Position numbers and translations under genes: made by a program. The notes under the pieces are model-generated. The model worked only from the letters and a program-made list of their open reading frames with translations, ran no database searches and had not been told where the DNA came from. From the NCBI GenBank assembly GCA_963922205.1, contig CAWUHX010000019.1:920278-984277 (forward strand): a stretch of 64,000 nt of DNA, written 5' to 3'. Numbering within the stretch: position 1 is the first letter of the stretch; each line of letters starts with the position of its first letter. Of the stretch, positions 53,691 to 64,000 are shown piece by piece. Source of the stretch: Romanomermis culicivorax (lineage: Eukaryota; Nematoda; Enoplea; Mermithida; Mermithidae).

Positions 53691-56600
53691 CCAAAAATTG
53701 TTGCATCGACAACGACGAAGGATGAAATTGCGAATAAAAATCCAACTTGTCGCGAATTTTCGGCCCGAAAGGCCTTCTCAAGACGGCCAGGAGCCTCATA
53801 ACTTCCGGTAAAAAAATTAACTAAATATTCAGTCGGCTAATTCTAAAATCGTTAAATTCCACAATATCTTTAGTATTCCGCATAGATTCTGTACGCGTTT
53901 AAAAAGGCCTAAGAAAAACAAGTTCGAAGTACACATTTATAAGGTATTATAGTTTTGAAAGATGCGCGTGACATGAAATCACAAAAAACGCAGATGATGA
54001 AAGACAAAACAAAAGCACGTGGTTGTGTCGACAGAACTGCTGATTTATGGCAGGAATTATGTTTCACAAATAAAAACGACAAAAATTTTCACAATTAGGA
54101 GATAATGCCCTAATTCGCGTTATTTACAGAGTAAACAAATGAAGTAAATCTAGTTACCTGATTCGGGAAGAAAAACAAATCTCTAAACATTCTAGATAAC
54201 TCATACCAATCATATCAATGGAAATAATGAATTACCAATAACAATTGCATGGACACCGTGTAATGTCTATTACATAATATCCTAGAATAGCATACTTTAT
54301 TATCCGTATCGAGTAATGTAAAATTAGCCCAGGTTCGATCATCACTGTAGCAGCAGCAAATCTTACTTGTTCGGCCAAAAGCCTACATTTAATAATGAGC
54401 ATTCGAAACTTGCTTCAAAAGTTAATATTAAGAAAAATTTACAATTTTTACACAAAACGTTGCAATTAGTTTTTTATTGCGATTTATACCAAAAAACTGA
54501 CAATTAATCAATTTGGGTCATTTGCGTAGGTCTAAAATGATAGCCTTTGATTAAGGCAGGGCTCGCATACTCTAAAGAAGCAAGCTTTCGCCACAGGCAA
54601 GTCGGTAAATCCTAGAAACTTGACTTACTGCTGTATGGTTGATCAACTTTAAAATGAGAAGAAAGTTCAAATGAACAAATCGACTTACAGACTAACACTA
54701 GAGCGTGAAAAAACTAGTTATTTTGTCAAACAAAAGAGCTGGAAAAAGTCAATTCTTATCGAACAACATCGAAGGCGGCCCTATACATCAGTACATCAGC
54801 AACAAAAAATCTGAAGTCAGCCAAATTTTAATAAACATTAACTCAAATGGAAAACAAAGATACATGATTACAAATGTTTTTAGGCAGTTCTCAAAGAGAT
54901 CATATATGTAACTGCGGGTTTGAATTACTATGAGAACTCCAACCCCGGTTAAGGGTCATCAAATGATAACAATAATAGCGACGCAAATCTAAGAAGAATG
55001 ACGGTTTTTTGGTTAAAAATTTCACTTGAAGCAAGCTCTTGCTTCAAGTGAAATTGGTTGATTTTGGTGTTCCGGGCCATAAAAATAGTTATATTGGTAT
55101 TGGGGGACTAAAACAATAAAAATATTTCTGCGACTCTATAACCAAATTTTGAGGATAAAATTACTTTCTTTTTTACTTTCTATGACCACCAGCTGACATC
55201 AAAGAACCTTTGGTTATGCTAGCATCAGGTAACTGTTAGACATACGTATAAACGAAATGTATCAAATTATGTACAATTTGGGACGTTTAGAACAAAAAAT
55301 TCGTACACGCGTCTCGCATGGAAAAGTTGAACAGTTCTCTAGGGAGAGGGCAAACCCCTTACAGGTATGGTCTAATCCTCCACATTTGCGAGCCGATGTA
55401 CGAGCTCTTCTATAAAGTGTTTAACAAAAATTTGTTTGCACCCTCCGTCATACATGAACGTCACAATTAATAGAGAATCTATAGCGCTTTCAATGGCTGG
55501 GAAATCATACTTTTTACAATGAAACATATAATCGTGATCCAGAGTTGGCACAGCGAACTCATTAGGCTGTCGTCAAGTCTTCACCGCATAATTTTATGCG
55601 TCCGAGTTCAGCAAAGAAAAGACAAAAGAAACATTAAATCGCACGGCACTGCCACGTGAAGTACAAATGCGGCTTTATGGTCACGTGAAAATTCGCCTTT
55701 ACAATTCGTTGATAGAATTAAACAGGCGATTCACAATGGTATTACTTTTTAATATTTTTTGTTTCTTATGTAGGTAGTATTTCCTTTTGACACGCCGTTT
55801 ATTGTTTTATTTTTTTCACATTTGCATCGCACCGTTGCGAAAAACAAATTCGAAATGTGGAAAAGTCTCAGCCTTATTTCCAAAAATGTGGAGAAAGTGG
55901 AGCATATTAAAGTATAGAAGACTGATCAGCGTTTTTTGTACCGGAAAGGTGTGGTGCGTTTTAAGTTAAAGTTTCAAAATTTTCAAGCGCTCCACGCCGG
56001 CTATGCTTACGCTCAAGCGCAGCAGCCAGCATGTGTGCTTTTACATATCAGTTAATAATTTCATTTTTATTGATTTCAGTATTTCTCTAGCTTGAAGTTT
56101 TGCAAACGTTGTGAACGTGAATTTTTGCATTCAAAGACAATGGAAACGACCTTCTGAACTGGAAATTCATAGCCACCATTTAGGAGTAATTCTTAAGATT
56201 CATTTTCCGAGGTCTAGTCGAGTGTAGTTTCTGGGTTTTTGATGGGGTGTATAATTTTTTGAGTTTCAGTTATTCGGGTTCTCATTATATTAATAATATG
56301 CTCTTTTAACATAAATCTCTGAATTATTGAGTTTATTTTTTTGTTAGAGATATATTAACGTAAGTTTCATTGAGTACTACGGTCATCTTGACTAGACTTG
56401 GCCAATGTGCCGATTAATTTGCAAGCAGGGTTTTTTCTGCACCCCTCCATATGCACCATGTGGAAATGACCCAAAATGTTCTCCGCACTCGGAAATTTTC
56501 TCCGCACTCGGAGATTTTTTCCGTTTAGAGTTGAAATCATTTTTAAAATATGTAAAAAAATGTAAGTTGCCAGGAAAAGCTTGAAAATTATTTGGTTTTC

Positions 56601-57038
56601 TAGCATCAAAGACATTATTTTAGACTGGTAGGGCAAAATTAATAGTTGCTGCTGTCATTTCTGTGATTATAGCTGAAGATTTATGGACTCCAATTGATTT
56701 TTCAATTGACTCAATTTCTAGATTTTGATATTCTAAAATGTTAGAAAATGAGCCTTTCCAACCATTATACCTAAAGTTGGAAGTTAACATTTTCAGTCCA
56801 AAATCGCGTATTCATCGTTTTCCAAAGACAAAATTTATGTTCACAATATTGAGAAAACTTCAAGCGAGAAAAACAATTCACGAAGATCAATAATAAATCT
56901 CAATTTCCACAAAATCCAAACCTAATACTGAATATTACCGATTGATAATCGAGACGCAGACGAGTAGCACGGGACAATTTTTGAACACAGGAGCTACTGA
57001 ACTGTTGGAAAACGTATGCTAAATATAATTTGTTATAC
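53691..57038. other. No gene seen
   Basis: AT-rich. Notable items are the perfect hairpin at 55019-55054 and two CTCCGCACTCGGA(A/G)ATTTT phrases near 56480-56515. All open frames are short and without recognisable content. Confidence 0.4.
55019..55054. repeat. Perfect 36-nt hairpin
   Basis: Arms of 17 bases (ATTTCACTTGAAGCAAG and its complement) with a 2-nt loop. Isolated; purpose unknown. Confidence 0.85.
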
Positions 57039-57046
57039 CCTCAGTC

Positions 57047-57169
57047 AGGGTTTTTTTTATTAGCACGGCCGCTAACTTTCCTTAATTTGTATTACTTTTT
57101 CATAATACGAATAAAATTTTTATCACACAGGCCCAACTTCATTAGCACTGTGCTAAAAAAAGAACCATG
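57047..57169. mobile_element. Short hAT-like MITE (123 bp)
   Basis: Ends CAGGGTTTTTTTTATTAGCAC and complement of CATGGTTCTTTTTTTAGCAC, given here as CAGGG.../...CCATG. An 8-bp target duplication CCCTCAGT lies at 57039-57046 and 57170-57177. The 8-bp duplication and CA-G ends fit hAT. No coding room. Confidence 0.75.
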
Positions 57170-57530
57170 CCCTCAGTCAGGCCTGTAGCCGTGGATTTTT
57201 TGGGCGGCGGTACACATTTTTTCACTTAATTTACTATAGCATTGGCATTTCTAACTTGACCTTTTCTTAGAGAAAAAAACCAAAAGTTCTTTGCCTTTTT
57301 TAACACTTGAAACATTTCGGAGGGCATAGCCCCCTAACCTCCCTGCCTACAGGCTTGCCCTTTGATTTTCCTAGAAAAATGATAGTATCAAATAAATGTA
57401 TGGAGAAGTGTGAGGAAAATCGACTAATTCATATCCATCGTGAAAATTTCAATGCTCACTATAAAGTGACGAGTTTTACTTTTTCTTGCAGAGAGATGGC
57501 AGATTCATGGAAATAATCAAGGATAACTGA

Positions 57531-58871
57531 CAGTGTTTTTTTCTGCACAGTGCAGAATTTTTAGGCTTCATGCAGATTTTTTTTGTGATTTCTGCACTGG
57601 TGCAGAATCTTTTGAGTCATGTGTTTGATTACATATATTCTTCTATGATATGTCAGTCATTGATTCAAGACTTTGAAATGTTGAGTCAAAAGACTATAAA
57701 TTCGTTGAAATTTAACAGTGAATTACACACTTAATTTACTTTTTTCCTATATTCAATTGTTGTAACAGACACTGTTTTTTCAATAATCGTGATTTTGGGG
57801 GAAAAAATTCGGAAAAGGGGAAAAAATTTTGGGCCCTTTCCTAAATTCGGGGCGAAAATTTTGGGGATCGGATGCAGAAAACATGCATTTGAGTGCATTT
57901 TAGAAGTTCATAATCTCGAAATTTTCCCGCGCCGGTTTTAACTCTAATAATCGTTATCATGTATTACCTAGCTCAGGCGCGGCTTTTAGCATGTCTATCT
58001 TCACTTATCACTTAGTAGTCTATAATAGTTTTCATCATCTTAAACATTACTATCTCATGTTTTAATTGGTAATCTTCAATATTTCATCTTGATATTTAAT
58101 GAAGATTCACATTTTATCCTTGACACATTTTTTGAGAAAGATTATGTCAAGTCTCTAAACTTTTTGAAGCGATTATTCTTTTCTTAACGTAAAATCAATT
58201 CAAAGGCTTCATGGAAGTAGTTTTCGGAAATTTCTACTCTTCTTAATCATATCTTTTCGGCCAAGTTCATGAGAGTTTACGAACAAATTACTGGTTTTAA
58301 AATATTTCAGATAATAAAATTCTAGAAATTACGACTTTTGAAGGCAAAATTCGAATCTAATTCTTGAAATAATTGTTTGGGAAATTTGTTTTCGTGTCGC
58401 AGAATGTCAATACCCAAAAATTTTTTCCGGTGCCAAGCACCAGAAAAATTAACATCTTTTTTGGGTTCTCACTTCTTATCATGGAGGAATTAACCGTCGA
58501 TTTCTCATGTAATTCAAAATCATTATGCTCTTGAATAGTTTGCTACAAAATTTGTTCCACAATGCTTGTAGATTAGACATCGATCAAACGCGAAAATTTC
58601 AATTTTTTCCTCAATTTTATTAATTAATGGCTCTCAAAACACTAGAAGGCTTGAAAAAGCTTAAAAACACATGAAATAAGGGTCTTTGAAGTTTGAGCAT
58701 TTTTACGCAAAAAAACGACTTCGGGAAAATAGGGGAAAAAATTTTGACCCCCTCCCCCATTTGGGGAAAAGGCCCGGGGGAAAAACAGTGGTAACAGGAG
58801 AAAACCGCAGTGCAGAAACTTTTTTTGAATTTTCTGCACTGTGCAGAAAACCGGGTGCAGAAAAAGCACTG
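57531..58871. mobile_element. Non-autonomous hAT-like element (1341 bp)
   Basis: Starts CAGTGTTTTTTTCTGCAC and ends in the complement of CAGTGCTTTTTCTGCAC. The 8-bp duplication ATAACTGA is at 57523-57530 and 58872-58879. Short CTGCAC/GTGCAG repeats are packed near both ends, as subterminal transposase sites usually are. No transposase frame. Two copies of the CCGGCGC hairpin family are inside. Confidence 0.8.
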
Positions 58872-59085
58872 ATAACTGAGAAATAATACTACTTAGCTTC
58901 TTTTTGGCTATGCTTCAGCTCAGTTGTAGTGAATATTATGAATTATTGTCATTGCCAGCGCAGAGCGCCGGAAAGATTTGAGATTTTGAACTTTTAAATT
59001 CTACAGAAAAGCACCTTTTCATCAATGTCAGCAGTAGAAATGCGCAAAAAAATTTCCGTTCTGTGCGGAAAAAATAGGCCATATT

Positions 59086-60069
59086 CAGGGCCGTGCGCAG
59101 GATTTTTTCATGGGGGGGGCGGACTAGATTTTTTCACTGAATAGCCCCAGAAAATGTTGATCTTACGCGGATATACTGTGTGCATCACCGTTTTTTTTCC
59201 TCTAAGATTTTTTCCACATGAGAACCGGGCCCAAAATTTTTTTCTCCATTCTCCAAAAATTTTCCACATTTTTAAAAACGCTTATAATGTGGCTACGGAT
59301 CCTTTTTTATGCATTTTAGGAGCATACCCAAGCATTTTGTTGTATTTGTAGTCAGAAACCTGCAAAAATGAGGAAAAAAATTGAGAAAATTCTGGTTATG
59401 TTAGTCAAAATGAGCTCATGAAGAATATATTGGTGTTCTATAGAATGGTCCGGCGCCGAGCACCGGAAAAATTTTTTGATTTTCACTTTCTAAAACGCTG
59501 GAAAATGAACTTTCATAACGTTGAGAAATAAATTATAATCAGACTGATGAAGCGTAATATGCCTCCCATTCCGGCGCGTAGCGCCGGAAAAATTTTCGGG
59601 TTTTTGTATTCTAAAACGCTGAAAAATAAATCTCTCCATCGATGATTCGTGAACAAATGTTTTGAAATCGCGTTCTAGAGTAATGTCTTCAATTTCCACC
59701 TTCAATAAACGCAAAAGTTCGGATTGCAAACGTTTAAAAAAGTCCAATCATCGAGAGAAAAAATTGAGAGACTTGATGAAAAATCTCTATTTTCGGCGAC
59801 ATAATTGACTGTAAACGATTAGAAAATGAAACGAGCTAACTTGATTGATAGAAACTGTTGATCATTAATTACTAAGTCGAAGTAGATATGCTAACGGCCG
59901 CGCCCGGTAGAATATAGTTATAATTATACCCATGACCGGCGCGAAGCACCGGAAAATTTTGAGATTTTGACCTTTTAAAGTCCACCAAAACGCATGTTTT
60001 CGGTTTAGAGTTACTGCCTCAATGGGGGGGGGGGGGGGGCGCGGCCGCCCCCCCTTGCGCACGGCCATG
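59086..60069. mobile_element. Non-autonomous hAT-like element (984 bp)
   Basis: Ends CAGGGCCGTGCGCAGG and the complement of CATGGCCGTGCGCAAGG. An 8-bp duplication GCCATATT is at 59078-59085 and 60070-60077. Both ends are followed by runs of G (or C). It sits in the LINE relic and holds three CCGGCGC hairpins. No transposase frame. Confidence 0.82.
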
Positions 60070-60256
60070 GCCATATTATAAAGAATGCTTACAACAGATT
60101 ATATCTTATGTTTCGTCGACTTGTAAGCAAGGATAAATTCTTACTAACTAATACATACAAAACGTACGTCAGACCTAGTCTGGAATATGCAGCTACCATC
60201 TGGTCACCCCACTCAACTAAGAACATCAGAGCCATTGAAAAAGTACAGAAATACTT

Positions 60257-60425
60257 TGAAAGAAAGAAAGAAAGAAATTTATTAAATGCGAATAAGTATA
60301 TACAAGTGTAAATACGAATAATACAGAAAAGCTCATGGACGTGACAAAAGCACGTGCGAATTGAGCTTTAAAAAATGACTTAATTTAGACCGAAAACAGG
60401 GCATATTTTTCGAACAAATGATATC
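60257..60425 (-). mobile_element. Short retroposon insertion (169 bp) with 15-bp duplication
   Basis: AGTACAGAAATACTT is present on both sides (60242-60256 and 60426-60440). On the minus strand the insert ends in a (TTTC)n-type tail. Removing insert and one duplication joins the LINE frame exactly. Size, tail and duplication fit a SINE or a truncated LINE; no source was identified. Confidence 0.7.
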
Positions 60426-61439
60426 AGTACAGAAATACTTCACAAAAAGGGTTCTCAACTATCCTGAGGTTTCTTATAATGATCGTTCGACTATATTAAA
60501 GTTAGAGACACTTGGAAGTAGAAGACGATTGAATGATTTGGTAAATGCAGTGGCCAGATGGACTCGAGTCCATTTAGCCAAAACCCGCAAAATGGCTAAA
60601 TGGACTCGAGTCCATTTAGCCAAAACCCACAAAATGGCTAAACGGACTCGAGTCGATCTAGTGAAAACCCACACAGTGGTTAAATGAACTCGAGTTCTGG
60701 GGATACAGTAATCAGATCAATTGACTGAAGTTTTGAGTAAAGTGATAAGCTTGACGATAAACAGTAAAGTTAACGATAAACTATGAATTGAATGGGACTC
60801 CAGTCAGACCATGCAGTTTGATGTATTTCTGATACGTTTTGCAATATATTATATTATGTTTTTTTCCAGCGCCGCTTATACTCGTTTACACTGGATGTTC
60901 ATGCCTATAGTAGATCGATCAATCTGGATTGGAAGATGATGATATTATTTCATTTTTAAATATTGTGATACATATCGACAGCATTACAAAGGTATGTATT
61001 AATCAATACGATGAAAACAATAATGATTTATACAATGTGTAATATACAGGGAAGGTTTACACTGCTGAGATTTCCACTGATGTAGGGGCGTGTAAAGATA
61101 GTCATTGTACTAGAACCATGTGAAGGCCGATGTATAGTAATCAGCAATCCTGATCCTTAATCCTGAGTTCCTGACCCAATAAGGATCAGGAAAAGAAAGG
61201 ACCAGGTAAAGTTGTCCTTAACGTCCCTAAATTTGAGGATTGTGAAGACTACATGACAAATATTTTACAGTAAGATTAGATATTGAGATAAGTAAGTTGT
61301 ATTATAAAGACGACCAAACAGTAAATTTTATACATTTCATTGATCTTGTACATTATATTGATTATTTTCTTGTTTGCGTTTACGTTACACATGTTTACAT
61401 ACATGCGTTTACATCATTTTATTGTCGTTTTTGTTTATT

Positions 61440-62320
61440 TGTCATATTTCAATTACCCCTTAATTAATTTTTTTAATTTTAAATTTCAAAATTTCTTAAT
61501 TTTAAATTTTAAAATTTCTTAATTTTAAATTTTAAAATTTCTTAATTTTAAATTTTAAAATTTCTTAATTTTAAATTTTAAAATTTCTTAATTTTAAATT
61601 TTAAAATTTCTTAACTTTAAATTTTAATTTTTTAACTTTGTTTATTTGAAATCTTAAAATGTTTCAACCATAAGTTTTAAAATTTTTTAATTATGAATTT
61701 TAAATTATAAATTTTGAAATTTTTTATTCATAAATTTTAAAATTTTGTAATTATAAATTTTAAAATTTTTTGAGTTTAAATTTTAAAATTTTAATTTTTT
61801 TAAAGCTTTTATTTTAAATTTTTTTATTTCAAATTTTTAATTTTAAAATTTTTAATTTAAAATTTCAAACTTTTCTAATTTAAAATTTTAATTTTTTTTC
61901 GATTATTAGTCTCAAAATTTTTCAACTCATAATTTTAAAATTTTTCAATTTTCAATCTTAAACTTTAAATTTTTTAAATAAATTTTAAAATCTTCAACTT
62001 TGAAATTTTTCAAATTTCGATATTTTTTAAGATTAAATTCTATAATTTTAAATTATGATTTTAGAATTTTTTGTATTTTGAAATTTTTTAAATTCGTTCA
62101 TTTTAAGTTTTGAATTTGTTCATTTTAAATTTTAAATTTTGAAATTTCTCAATTATAAATTGTAGAATTTTTTGATTATAAATTTTAAATTTAAAATTTT
62201 TCAAATTTGTTCATTCTAAATTTTGAAAATTTTCAATTGTAGATTCTAAAATTTTAAAAAATTTTTAATTTCATAATTTTCTCATTCTAAATTAAAAATT
62301 TTTTTTAATTAATGAACAAA
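61440..62320. repeat. AAATTTTAAAATTT low-complexity block
   Basis: About 880 bp made almost only of A/T. At 61480-61620 the unit TTCTTAATTTTAAATTTTAAAA repeats about five times; further right it decays to irregular AAATTTT text. No coding. Confidence 0.9.
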
Positions 62321-62355
62321 TTACATCCATGCAACGTTTGCATCATTGTGTAGCA

Positions 62356-62560
62356 TACCTGTAAGACATCCGACCAGTTGGGGGGGGGGGGTAAATCCGA
62401 AATTTGGGGGGGGGGTAGAAAAAGTAGAAATTTTTCCCAAAAAGGCCAAAAAAACAAACATTTTTGCAAATTTTTTTAATTTTTTCCAAACTGGGGGGAG
62501 GGGGGTTGGGTGATGTTGGGTACATAGTTGGCCAAGTTGGGGGGGCCCCAAGTACAGGTA
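62356..62560. mobile_element. G-rich MITE, copy 1
   Basis: Ends TACCTGTA and TACAGGTA. Inside are three to four runs of 6-12 G separated by short phrases (GTAAATCCGAAATTTG, CCAAACTGG, TTGGCCAAGTTG). Same order as 62770-62985. Confidence 0.75.
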
Positions 62561-62769
62561 TGTTGTGTAGACACTCGCGAACGTTATGAAAATTTACCCA
62601 AATGTTTGATTTGTAACTTAAACCTTCAGATCTGCCTGCACGTTTTAAAATTTATCTCACAGCTTTCAATATTCACACATTTACTGTAACTACGGAAAAA
62701 CTCGAGTCCATTTAGCCGTTTTGCGTGTTTTTGACTAGGTGGACTCGAGTCCATCTAGCCATTATATTA

Positions 62770-62985
62770 TACCTGTAAGACCTCCGACCAGTTGGGGGGG
62801 GGGGGTAAATCCGAAATTTGGGGGGGGGGGTAGAAAAAAGTCGAAATTTTTCCCAAAAAAGGTCAAAACACACACTTTTTTGCAAATTTTTTAAATTTTT
62901 TCCAAACTGGGGGGGGGGGGGTTGGGGGGTAAATGATTTTGGGTACAGGGTTGGCCAAGTTGGGGGTCCCCCCCAAGTACAGGTA
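62770..62985. mobile_element. G-rich MITE, copy 2
   Basis: Direct copy of 62356-62560, with longer G runs. Both lie inside the 2.6-kb TIR element, separated by about 210 bp. Confidence 0.75.
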
Positions 62986-63370
62986 TGCATTATATGGGTT
63001 AGGGTTCTGACTAGATGGATTCGGGTCTACCTAGCCATTTTGAGGGTTTTGGCTAGATGGACTCAAGTCCATTCAGCCATTTTGTGGGTTTTGGCTAGAT
63101 GGACTCAAGTCTATCTAGCCACTGCCGTTATGTTATGTGAGATAATAAACCATGATGTAGACAAAAAATTGAATGATTACCGCACTATTACACATTCTCA
63201 GACCCGGTCCAGCCACAATTGGAAGTTAAAAACAGGTATCCCAACAACTGATATTAAGAAATACTTCTTTACGGATAGAGTTATTCCTATCTGGAATACA
63301 CTTCCTGAATCGATAATAACATCTAGAAATAGTAAAATTTTATCTATCGTTTATACCATAAATAAATATT

Positions 63371-64000
63371 TTTTAATTATTACATATAAAATGGTAGCGC
63401 GGACAGAGAAAATGACAAAATTTGAACGACCGGTTCAAATTCTACCTGCAGGGTCACAACAGGGCGAGCATGGTCGAAGCTTTGAAGATGGAGACGCAGT
63501 GTTACCAACTTCTGCCCTCAAAATCCCCCAAAAAAACCCAATTTTGGGAAAAAACCCCAAAATTTTCAAAACGTATATGTATGGACCCCAAAATTTTCAA
63601 AACGTATATATATATATATGTTTCTTGCAGAATTGTATATCTGGATTCCAGATATACAATTCTGCAAGAATTGAATTTTGGGTCGCTTCTGTTTCGGAAA
63701 ATCATCTGACTCAGATTGGTTGCTGCTGTCGTCAATATGAATAGGACTATGAGCACTATCTTCGTCCGACATTATGTTATTATTAATCTTAAAACAAAAA
63801 GCATAATATTATCAATTATACTCTTTTTCTGCGATGCGACATCATTTTCTTAATAGACATAATGTATGAGCCTAAAATGTTTTTCCTAATTTTCAAATAA
63901 TTCTTAATTCCCTGAAAAACGTCGGAATACTCGATAAACTCTCGATAATTAGGCAGGGTTGGCATGGCTTTGGTTTTTGGTTTTTTAAAAAACCCAAAAA
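63371..64000. other. No gene seen; strong palindrome
   Basis: A phrase CCCCAAAATTTTCAAAACG occurs twice at about 63555 and 63585, followed by (TA)n and a near-perfect palindrome at 63621-63670. The last 60 bases are T/G-rich low complexity. Confidence 0.4.
63622..63670. repeat. 49-nt palindrome
   Basis: TTCTTGCAGAATTGTATATC begins the left arm; arms of 24 bases pair fully around a single T at 63646. It starts directly after a TATATATATATG run. Confidence 0.9.

Larger units (their letters stand above)
60548..63124. mobile_element. 2.6-kb TIR element with palindromic end repeats, no transposase
   Basis: Ends CAGTGGCCAGATGGACTC and complement of CAGTGGCTAGATAGACTT. Each TIR is a string of ~50-bp units, TGGCTAAATGG-ACTCGAG-TCCATTTAGCCAAAACCC, two to three on each side, with two more units near 62705 and 62745. 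It interrupts the LINE relic between LNDLV and MLCEI. It contains an AT-rich block and two G-rich MITEs. No clear target duplication (GGTAAATG left, CCGTTATG right). Confidence 0.7.
59030..63370 (+). pseudogene. LINE reverse-transcriptase relic in three pieces
   Basis: Pieces at about 59045-59085, 60078-60241/60441-60540 and 63130-63370. The text runs on across the gaps: NAYNRLYLMFRRLVSKD, KTYVRPSLEYAATIWSPH, IEKVQKYF / TKRVLNYPEVSYNDR, LGSRRRLNDLV / MLCEIINHDVDKKL, and DRVIPIWNTLPESIITS. This is the RT thumb and C-terminal end of a Jockey/CR1-type element. The gaps are occupied by later insertions (59086-60069, 60257-60425, 60548-63124). The 5' part of the LINE is missing. Confidence 0.8.

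Noticed and set aside
60418..60687. 89-codon frame with repeats of TRVHLAKTHKMAK
   Set aside because: The first part is LINE sequence and the repeats are translation of the TIR units of the 2.6-kb element; a chance fusion.
60540..63132. An 8-bp target duplication for the 2.6-kb TIR element
   Set aside because: GGTAAATG and CCGTTATG agree at only three positions.
62818..63744. 308-codon plus-strand frame
   Set aside because: It joins G-rich MITE, TIR units, LINE relic and unrelated sequence; it is an accidental run-on.

Overview
The window looks like AT-rich nuclear DNA from a nematode. Three things in the sequence point there: a roughly 420-bp interstitial array of TTAGGC, the usual nematode telomere unit (42482-42903); a secreted transthyretin-like (TTL) family gene beside it; and short introns ending in TTTCAG. 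The species cannot be told from this window. Most of the DNA is mobile elements, nested and broken to different degrees. A 100-N scaffold gap lies at 53591-53690.

Layout. 1-747 is the 3' end and 3' LTR of a plus-strand LTR retrotransposon (family A/B). 2418-7471 is a decayed minus-strand Ty3/gypsy element (C). 8408-8820 is a cut, diverged LTR. 8821-25706 is a 16.9-kb Polinton/Maverick with ~1.19-kb terminal inverted repeats. 25707-30513 is the 5' part of a minus-strand gypsy-like element (B), cut inside reverse transcriptase exactly at the Polinton end. 30514-36857 and 48246-53561 are two copies of a segmental duplication that carries a LINE relic, decayed exons and a MITE-like element with tRNA-Thr-like units. 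Between the copies lie the two probable host genes: a serine-protease-like gene (37550-40365) and the TTL gene (41539-42147, minus). 44870-47138 holds tandem and foldback repeats. 57047-63124 is a nest of hAT-like elements, three of them with clean 8-bp target duplications, partly inserted into an old LINE.

The Polinton is the main feature. Its minus strand reads POLB (11 exons, open for 1505 codons), packaging ATPase, a one-helix membrane protein, an unknown 134-aa protein, a secreted protein with two Cys repeats, two small conserved Maverick proteins, a retroviral-type integrase, an adenovirus-like cysteine protease, the penton-type minor capsid protein, a small basic protein and the double-jelly-roll major capsid protein (3 exons). 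One unrecognised two-exon gene runs the other way next to the left TIR. Replication, packaging, maturation and capsid functions are all represented, so the copy could encode virus-like particles. Its only visible lesion is a 1-nt frameshift that separates the integrase chromodomain from its core. Two gene pairs overlap as ATGA. Each TIR carries a tRNA-Ser-derived sequence and paired TGACGTCA and CACGTG palindromes.

All calls come from reading the sequence and from memory of the families. No database search was run. Exons were placed by splice motifs and by reading-frame closure.
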